From: Mangrovactinospora gilvigrisea
GTDB taxonomy: Bacteria > Actinomycetota > Actinomycetes > Streptomycetales > Streptomycetaceae
Length of the DNA stretch: 64,000 nt
NCBI RefSeq assembly: GCF_001879105.1
Contig: NZ_MLCF01000004.1
Span: 25,043-89,042, forward strand
Reading direction: 5' to 3'
Part shown: piece by piece, positions 58,763 through 64,000 of the stretch
Layout: every line of letters starts with the position of its first letter
Numbering within the stretch: position 1 is the first letter of the stretch
Translations under genes and position numbers: made by a program
The notes under the pieces: model-generated
What the model was told of the DNA's origin: nothing
What the model saw: only the letters and a program-made list of their open reading frames with translations
Database searches by the model: none

Positions 58763-60190
58763 TTACAGCACCATCTTGACGGCCTCCGCGATGGTGCGGT
58801 GGAAGGTGGGGAAGGCCCAGGTGACGCGGGCGAGGTCGGAGACCGGGACGCGGGCGTGGACGGCGAGGGTGAGGGCGGAGACCATCTCCCCGCCGGCGCC
58901 CGCCGGGCCCGCCGCGGTGGCGCCGACCAGGGTGCCCGCCGCGGTGTCCGCGACCACCTTGACGAAGCCGTCGCCGCCCGGTCCGTGCAGCCGGCCGCGG
59001 GCGCCCGAGCGCAGGTCCGCGGTGCCCGTCCGCACCTGGAGGCCCTGCTCCACCGCCTGGTGCTCCGTCAGCCCGACCGCGCCGACCTCCGGCTCGGTGA
59101 ACGTCACCCGCGGCGTCGCCCGGTCCGACCAGGGCGGGCCGCCCTCGCCGAGGATGCCGCGCACCGCCACGTCCGCCTGGGCCATCGCCACATGCGTGAA
59201 CGCGCCGCGCCCCACCGCGTCGCCGATCGCCCACACCCCGGGACGGGAGCCCAGCGGGGGCAGCACCCGCATCCGGTCGTCCGCCGGGACGGCGTGCAGC
59301 CCCGAGGCGTCGCCCAGGCCCAGCGCGGCGAGGCCGGTGCCCTCGACGTCCACCCGGCGGCCCGTCGCCACCAGCAGCCGCTCCGCCGTCACCCGGTCGC
59401 CGCGGTCGGTGTCCACGGTGAACGCCGAGCCGTCGTGGCCCACGGCCGCGGCCAGGGAGCCCAGATGGACCGTCAGCCCGGCCTCGGTGAGCACCCGCAG
59501 CAGCAGCTCGCCCGCCTCCGGCTCCTCCGCCGGCAGCAGCCGCGGCGCCGCCTCCACCACCGTCACGTCCGCGCCGAACCGGGCGAAGACCTGGGCCAGT
59601 TCGAGGCCGACCGCGCCGCCGCCCAGCACCGCCAGCGAGCGCGGCACCTCCTCGGCGGCCACCGCCTCGCGGTTGGTCCAGAACGGGGTGCCGGCCAGCC
59701 CCGGGATCGGCGGGACCGCCGGCTCGCTCCCCGTCCCCAGCACGATGGCCCGCCGCGGGCGGATGACGATCTCCCGGCCGGACTCGTCCTCGACCGTCAC
59801 CTCGCCGGGGCCGGTGATCCGTCCCCGGCCGCGCAGGAAGCGGCCGCCGCGCGCGGTGAACCGGTCCACCGCGGCCTTGTCGCTCCAGTCGGCGGTGGCC
59901 TCCCGGACGTGCCGGGCGACCGGCGCCCAGGACGGCTCCACCATGCAGGTGCCCGCCATGCCCGGCACCCGCCAGGCCTCGGCGAGCAGGTCCGCGGCCC
60001 GGACCATCGCCTTGCTCGGGATGCACCCGTAGTAGGGGCACTCGCCGCCCAGCAGGCGCTGGTCGACGCCGACGACGTCCAGCCCCGCGTCCGCGAGCCG
60101 GCCGGCGACCTCCTCACCGCCCGGGCCCATGCCGACGACCACGGCGTCCACCGGGTCGCGCCAGTTGTCGACGATCATCTGCTCGGCCAT
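58763..60190 (-). CDS. FAD-dependent pyridine nucleotide-disulfide oxidoreductase
   Basis: A 475-residue protein related to dihydrolipoamide dehydrogenase and mercuric reductase. FAD site AVVVGMGPGGEEVAGRLA, redox-disulfide motif Cys51-X4-Cys56 in GGECPYYGCIPSK, NAD(P) site AVLGGGAVGLELAQVFARFG, and VWAIGDAVGRGAFTH. The C-terminal dimer domain has WAFPTFHRTIAEAV where active enzymes have the HPTxSE His-Glu pair, so the usual catalytic His may be lost. Substrate unknown. ATG 60190 has GAGGTGG upstream. Confidence 0.88.
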   Translation of the reverse strand: MAEQMIVDNWRDPVDAVVVGMGPGGEEVAGRLADAGLDVVGVDQRLLGGECPYYGCIPSKAMVRAADLLAEAWRVPGMAGTCMVEPSWAPVARHVREATADWSDKAAVDRFTARGGRFLRGRGRITGPGEVTVEDESGREIVIRPRRAIVLGTGSEPAVPPIPGLAGTPFWTNREAVAAEEVPRSLAVLGGGAVGLELAQVFARFGADVTVVEAAPRLLPAEEPEAGELLLRVLTEAGLTVHLGSLAAAVGHDGSAFTVDTDRGDRVTAERLLVATGRRVDVEGTGLAALGLGDASGLHAVPADDRMRVLPPLGSRPGVWAIGDAVGRGAFTHVAMAQADVAVRGILGEGGPPWSDRATPRVTFTEPEVGAVGLTEHQAVEQGLQVRTGTADLRSGARGRLHGPGGDGFVKVVADTAAGTLVGATAAGPAGAGGEMVSALTLAVHARVPVSDLARVTWAFPTFHRTIAEAVKMVL

Positions 60191-60304
60191 GGCCGACCAC
60201 CTCGTTCGTCCGGATTCTCCCCGGCTGGGTCCCCCGTCCGCCAAGCTACCGGCGGGGGCGGGGCGCGGCACCCGGGCAGGGGCGGGGCATCGGCCCCGGA
60301 TCGG

Positions 60305-60310
60305 TAGAAT
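60305..60310 (+). promoter_or_regulatory. guaA promoter -10 box
   Basis: TAGAAT at 60305-60310 predicts a leader of about 66 nt before guaA GTG 60383, with GAAAGG as ribosome-binding site. A guanine riboswitch is not apparent. Confidence 0.55.
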
Positions 60311-60382
60311 CGAGTCCGTATCCCCCATGGCGGCTCGGCGCCCCGCGCTCGCCCGCCGAACCACGAGCCGAAAGGCCCGCCC

Positions 60383-61969
60383 GTGTCATCCCCCCAGTCG
60401 GACGCGACCGACACCGTCCTCGTCGTCGACTTCGGCGCCCAGTACGCGCAGCTCATCGCGCGCCGCGTGCGCGAGGCGCGGGTCTACAGCGAGATCGTCC
60501 CGCACACCATGCCGGTGTCCGAGATCCTCGCCAAGAACCCGAAGGCGATCATCCTCTCCGGCGGCCCCTCGTCGGTCTACGAGCCGGGCGCGCCCACCGT
60601 CGACCCCGCGCTGTTCGAGGCCGGTGTTCCGGTCTTCGGCATGTGCTACGGCTTCCAGCTGATGGCGCGGGCCCTCGGCGGCACGGTCGACAACAGCGGG
60701 GCCCGCGAGTACGGCCGCACCCCGATGGCCGTGACGCGGCCGGACTCCACGCTCTTCGAGGGCACCCCCGACCGGCAGACGGTCTGGATGTCGCACGGCG
60801 ACGCCTGCTCGGCGGCGCCGGAGGGCTTCACCGTCACCGCGAAGACCGACGTCGTCCCGGTGGCGGGCTTCGAGAACGACGAGAAGAAGCTGTACGGCGT
60901 GCAGTACCACCCGGAGGTGATGCACAGCCAGCACGGGCAGCAGGTGCTGGAGCACTTCCTGTACCGGGGCGCGGGGATCAGCCCCTCGTGGACCACGACG
61001 AACGTGGTGGAGGAGTCGATCGCGGCGATCCGCGAGCAGATCGGCGACAAGCGGGCGATCTGCGGCCTCTCCGGCGGCGTCGACTCCGCGGTGGCGGCGG
61101 CGCTGGTGCAGCGCGCCATCGGCGACCGGCTGACCTGCGTCTACGTCGACCACGGGCTGATGCGCAAGGGCGAGTCCGAGCAGGTCGAGAAGGACTTCGT
61201 GGCGGCGACGGGGGTGCGCCTGAAGGTCGTCGACGCGGAGGAGCGGTTCCTCACCGCGCTCGCCGGGGTCTCCGACCCCGAGGAGAAGCGCAAGATCATC
61301 GGCCGGGAGTTCATCCGGGTCTTCGAGCAGGCCGCGAGCGAGATCGTCGCCGAGGGCCGCGAGGCCGGCGGCGGGGACGTGGAGTTCCTCGTCCAGGGCA
61401 CCCTCTACCCGGACGTGGTGGAGTCCGGCGGCGGCACCGGCACGGCCAACATCAAGTCCCACCACAACGTCGGCGGCCTCCCCGAGGACCTGACGTTCCA
61501 GCTGGTGGAGCCGCTGCGGAAGCTCTTCAAGGACGAGGTGCGGATGGTCGGCACCGAGGTCGGCCTGCCGGACGAGATCGTCCAGCGGCAGCCGTTCCCC
61601 GGCCCGGGCCTCGGCATCCGGATCGTCGGCGAGGTCACCAGGGCCCGGCTCGACCTGCTGCGCGAGGCGGACGCGATCGCCCGTCACGAGCTGACGGCGG
61701 CCGGCCTGGACCGCGAGATCTGGCAGTGCCCGGTGGTGCTGCTCGCCGATGTGCGCTCGGTGGGCGTGCAGGGCGACGGCCGGACGTACGGGCACCCGAT
61801 CGTGCTCCGTCCGGTCTCCTCCGAGGACGCCATGACGGCGGACTGGTCGCGGCTGCCGTACGAGGTGCTGGAGCGGATCTCCACGCGGATCACCAACGAG
61901 GTGGACGAGGTCAACCGGGTGGTGCTCGACGTGACGTCGAAGCCGCCGGGGACGATCGAGTGGGAGTAG
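60383..61969 (+). CDS. guaA: GMP synthase (glutamine-hydrolysing)
   Basis: Aminates XMP to GMP with Gln and ATP. The 528-residue protein joins a class I amidotransferase domain ([18 protein letters not shown]; nucleophile [16 protein letters not shown]) and an ATP-pyrophosphatase domain (P-loop [13 protein letters not shown]) with the dimerisation end [17 protein letters not shown] 60383 is the start. It completes the guanine branch with guaB 14 kb away. Confidence 0.97.
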   Translation: MSSPQSDATDTVLVVDFGAQYAQLIARRVREARVYSEIVPHTMPVSEILAKNPKAIILSGGPSSVYEPGAPTVDPALFEAGVPVFGMCYGFQLMARALGGTVDNSGAREYGRTPMAVTRPDSTLFEGTPDRQTVWMSHGDACSAAPEGFTVTAKTDVVPVAGFENDEKKLYGVQYHPEVMHSQHGQQVLEHFLYRGAGISPSWTTTNVVEESIAAIREQIGDKRAICGLSGGVDSAVAAALVQRAIGDRLTCVYVDHGLMRKGESEQVEKDFVAATGVRLKVVDAEERFLTALAGVSDPEEKRKIIGREFIRVFEQAASEIVAEGREAGGGDVEFLVQGTLYPDVVESGGGTGTANIKSHHNVGGLPEDLTFQLVEPLRKLFKDEVRMVGTEVGLPDEIVQRQPFPGPGLGIRIVGEVTRARLDLLREADAIARHELTAAGLDREIWQCPVVLLADVRSVGVQGDGRTYGHPIVLRPVSSEDAMTADWSRLPYEVLERISTRITNEVDEVNRVVLDVTSKPPGTIEWE

Positions 61970-61990
61970 CCGCGCGCGGCTACTCCGGGC

Positions 61991-62036
61991 GCGGGGACGC
62001 CTGACCACCGGGTGACCGGTCGTCAGGCGTCCCCGC
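61991..62036. terminator. Strong bidirectional terminator after guaA
   Basis: GCGGGGACGCCTGAC (61991-62005) and GTCAGGCGTCCCCGC (62022-62036) pair perfectly; inside, ACCGG-GTGA-CCGGT extends the helix after single mismatches. It serves guaA and the convergent minus-strand gene, whose stop codon at 62023 lies in the right arm. Confidence 0.9.
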
Positions 62037-62763
62037 GCTTCTTGCGTTTGGCGCGCCGCTGGAGGGTGGCCATGGCGGCGTAGCCGAGGGCGAGGGCGGC
62101 CAGCAGGGCCGCGGCCGGCGGCCAGAGGTCGGTGGCGGGGGCCGGGGTGCGGCTCTCGTCGCGGCGGGCCGCCGGGGGCGTGCCCGGGTCGAAGGGGGAC
62201 GCGGTGTCGGCGCGCGGGGTGCCGCCGAGCGCGAAGTCCACGGTGAGCGCGGCGCGCCAGCGCCGGGCGGGGGCGAGCGCGCGGGCGTCGGGGTGGGCCA
62301 GGGAGGCGGCGATGTAGTAGTCGCCGGCGGCCGTCGCCGTGGGGCCGACGCAGGAGAGGTCGAGGGTCGCGCTGTTCCCTCCGGCGGTGCTGCCGGGGCT
62401 GAGCGGCACGGTGGCGTCACCGGTGCACGGGAGCGGGTCGAGGTCGGCGTCGAGCAGCCGGACGGCGAAGACGTCGTGGTCGCCGATGGGATAGCCGGCG
62501 GGCAGGCGGGCCTCCGGGCGGACGTCCAGGAACTGGCCGCGGGTGAGGTGGACGCGCCAGTAGAGGGTGGTGCCGGGGGCGGCGGACTGCCGGGACGTCA
62601 CCGGGTCGGGCCCGGTGAGGCGGCTGGCCCCGGCGAGCGTGGTGGCGCCGGGCGGGGCGCTGCCGTTGGGGGCGGGGGCGGCGTGCGCGGGGCTGGCCGC
62701 GCCGACGGCGAGGGCGGCGAGGGCGGCGGCGGAGAGGCGCCGCAGGTGGTGACGGCGCGTCAT
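62023..62763 (-). CDS. Exported protein with C-terminal membrane anchor
   Basis: Not recognised. The 246-residue protein has a signal peptide (RRLSAAALAALAVGAASPAHA), a beta-rich external domain (about 28-190) with two Cys, a Pro/Ala linker, one C-terminal transmembrane helix (about 216-236), and a basic tail RRAKRKKRGDA. There is no LPxTG sortase motif. Its ATG overlaps the stop of the next upstream gene (ATGA), so the two are coupled. Confidence 0.82.
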   Translation of the reverse strand: MTRRHHLRRLSAAALAALAVGAASPAHAAPAPNGSAPPGATTLAGASRLTGPDPVTSRQSAAPGTTLYWRVHLTRGQFLDVRPEARLPAGYPIGDHDVFAVRLLDADLDPLPCTGDATVPLSPGSTAGGNSATLDLSCVGPTATAAGDYYIAASLAHPDARALAPARRWRAALTVDFALGGTPRADTASPFDPGTPPAARRDESRTPAPATDLWPPAAALLAALALGYAAMATLQRRAKRKKRGDA

Positions 62764-63428
62764 GGGGCCTCGCCCCCGGTGCGGTCGGGGCGGGCGCGGC
62801 GCCACACGGCGACGCGGACGGCCGCCCCGCCGAGCAGGCCGACGGCGGCGAGCGCGGCGATCAGCGCCGGGTCGGGGGAGGACGACCGCGGCGGCGCGGC
62901 GATGCCGTCCTGGGAGCCGGAGGCGCTGGGCGCGGGTTTCGGCGTCGCCAGCGGGCTGCCCACCGAGGCCAGGGTCAGCTCCACCGGTCCGGCGACGTCG
63001 CCGCGCAGCTGGACGCAGAGCGGGACGACGCTGCCGCCGGCGGGCAGCCGGTCCCAGCCCAGGCGGGCGGTGGTGGCGCCCGCGGTGACGGCGTCGCCCC
63101 AGCCGAGCGCGTCGGTGGCGCCCACGGCCAGCGGGCGCTGCCCCTGGCGGATCGTCAGGGTGAGGGAGGCGCGGGAGGTGATCCCGCCGGGCGGGACGGC
63201 GACCGCGACGGCGCGGGCGGCCGCGCCGGGGGCCACCGAGAAGCGGTAGGAGGCGGTGCGGCCCGGGGCGAGGCTGTCGGTGTAGGTGCCGGCGGCGAGC
63301 GCGGGGGCGGTGCCGCAGCCCGCGGTGGCGCCGTGCGCGGGGGACGGCGAACCGGTCGCCGCGGGGGTGGCCGAGGGCCCGGCGGCGAGCAGGACCGCGG
63401 CGAGTGCGGCTGCGACGGGGGCGGCCAT
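62760..63428 (-). CDS. Exported protein with C-terminal membrane anchor (second of pair)
   Basis: Not recognised. The 222-residue protein has the same layout as its neighbour: signal peptide (first about 22 residues), a beta-rich domain with a YTDSLAPGRTASYRFSVAPG strand pattern, a Ser/Pro linker, a transmembrane helix (PALIAALAAVGLLGGAAVRV) and a short basic tail. The shared design suggests partner surface proteins or an old duplication, though sequence similarity is not obvious. Confidence 0.82.
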   Translation of the reverse strand: MAAPVAAALAAVLLAAGPSATPAATGSPSPAHGATAGCGTAPALAAGTYTDSLAPGRTASYRFSVAPGAAARAVAVAVPPGGITSRASLTLTIRQGQRPLAVGATDALGWGDAVTAGATTARLGWDRLPAGGSVVPLCVQLRGDVAGPVELTLASVGSPLATPKPAPSASGSQDGIAAPPRSSSPDPALIAALAAVGLLGGAAVRVAVWRRARPDRTGGEAP

Positions 63429-63431
63429 CGG

Positions 63432-64000
63432 CTAGTTGCCCGTCCGGTGGATCCGGGCGTGGTTGAACGCGGCGGGCGCGGGCGCGCCCGCCGGGCCGGA
63501 CTGCGACTCGTCGTACTGCAGCACGCCCGGGCGGACCCTGGTGAGGGTGACGGTCATGCCCTGCGGGCAGGCCTCGCCGGGCTTCGACTGGGCCCCGTCG
63601 ACGGGCCGGTCGTTGAAGGACTTGAGGACCAGGGAGTTCGGCTCGACCTTGGTGAGGCGGACGGCGTAGCGGCAGCCCAACATGCGTCCGCTGCCCTGCT
63701 CGCGCCGCCGGTTGTTGCCGCCGCCCACCGCGGCGGTCACCTTGCCGCGCTTCACCGTCAGGGATATCCGGGTCCATTGGGTGGCGGGGGTGGCACGGGT
63801 GGCGGGCTCGGCGCCGACGGATCCGTTCCAGGTGCCGAGGTAGGCCTCGGGTACGGCGTTGGCGGGCTTGGCGGACGGCCGCACGACGGCGAGCAGGACG
63901 CCGGCGGCGGCGAGGACGGCCACGACGGTGATCAGGACGCCGACGCGGGCGCCGCGGCGGCGCCGGGGCGCCCGCGTCGGCGGTGGCGGTGGCGTGGGGG
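63432..64000 (-). CDS. Membrane protein with external domain, partial (5' end off the window)
   Basis: At least 188 residues are visible and the frame stays open to the window edge. Reading inward: a Pro/Thr stretch, a basic run RRRRGARVG, a transmembrane helix (VLITVVAVLAAAGVLLAVV), then an external domain AVPEAYLGTWNGSVGAE onward with two Cys. That order (cytoplasmic Pro-rich, basic, helix, outside domain) is common in membrane Ser/Thr kinases, so the missing part may be a kinase, but this is a guess. Confidence 0.8.
   Translation of the reverse strand, partial: PTPPPPPTRAPRRRRGARVGVLITVVAVLAAAGVLLAVVRPSAKPANAVPEAYLGTWNGSVGAEPATRATPATQWTRISLTVKRGKVTAAVGGGNNRRREQGSGRMLGCRYAVRLTKVEPNSLVLKSFNDRPVDGAQSKPGEACPQGMTVTLTRVRPGVLQYDESQSGPAGAPAPAAFNHARIHRTGN

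Noticed and set aside
56915..60307. 1130-codon plus-strand open frame opposite the aldehyde dehydrogenase and flavoprotein genes
   Set aside because: The minus-strand genes have complete catalytic motifs; the plus frame is Arg/Gly/Ala-rich shadow sequence.

Overview
The window is a 64-kb stretch of a very GC-rich actinobacterial chromosome, almost certainly Streptomyces or another Streptomycetaceae. Evidence: complete str, S10, spc and alpha ribosomal-protein operons in the streptomycete order; a groES-groEL1 operon with two CIRCE operators; the divergent developmental pair whiD/bldM; adjacent guaB and guaB3-type genes; and a block of Hanks-type kinases before chorismate mutase. I see no rRNA, tRNA, insertion sequence, prophage or CRISPR array.

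Layout. 1-4506: rpsL, rpsG, fusA, tuf. 4507-22790: rpsJ to rplQ with secY, adk, map, infA, rpmJ, rpoA and truA. 22845-27179: an ABC-F ATPase, rplM-rpsI and glmM. 27283-33336: a membrane protein, glmS, nnrD/E, an L,D-transpeptidase and alr (cell-wall precursor supply). 33333-39654: a partial duplication of the alr 3' end, an alpha/beta hydrolase, the t6A tRNA-modification genes tsaE, tsaB and tsaD with rimI, a degenerate L,D-transpeptidase-like protein, a reverse-strand 57-codon gene behind a palindromic operator, and a polysaccharide deacetylase. 39656-43216: a methyltransferase and groES-groEL1. 43349-46474: a lipoprotein, whiD, bldM and an ECF sigma factor (SigD/ShbA-like). 46626-51142: guaB, guaB3, glpD. 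51307-55916: kinase, pseudokinase, kinase. 55984-56494: a Phe/Tyr-codon leader peptide with terminator hairpin in front of chorismate mutase. 56999-60190: aldehyde dehydrogenase and a flavoprotein disulfide-reductase relative (minus strand). 60383-61969: guaA. 62023-64000: three membrane-anchored exported proteins (minus strand), the last running off the window.

Most genes are housekeeping. The parts that deserve a second look are regulatory or structural: (1) an apparent aromatic-amino-acid attenuator (leader peptide with consecutive Phe-Phe-Phe-Tyr codons plus a perfect 16-bp terminator) ahead of chorismate mutase; (2) a 121-bp near-perfect direct repeat of the alr 3' region, translationally coupled to alr; (3) a small minus-strand gene directly behind a perfect AAGTTAGGT/ACCTAACTT palindrome; (4) a conserved pseudokinase between two active kinases; (5) a leader motif shared by rpsL and rpsJ; (6) a dispersed intergenic hairpin element; (7) several genes whose -10 box lies exactly 6 nt before the start codon, predicting leaderless mRNAs; and (8) a His-rich tail on TsaD.

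All functional names come from reading motifs and remembered family sequences; no database search was run. Starts are chosen from family length, ribosome-binding site and operon overlap.
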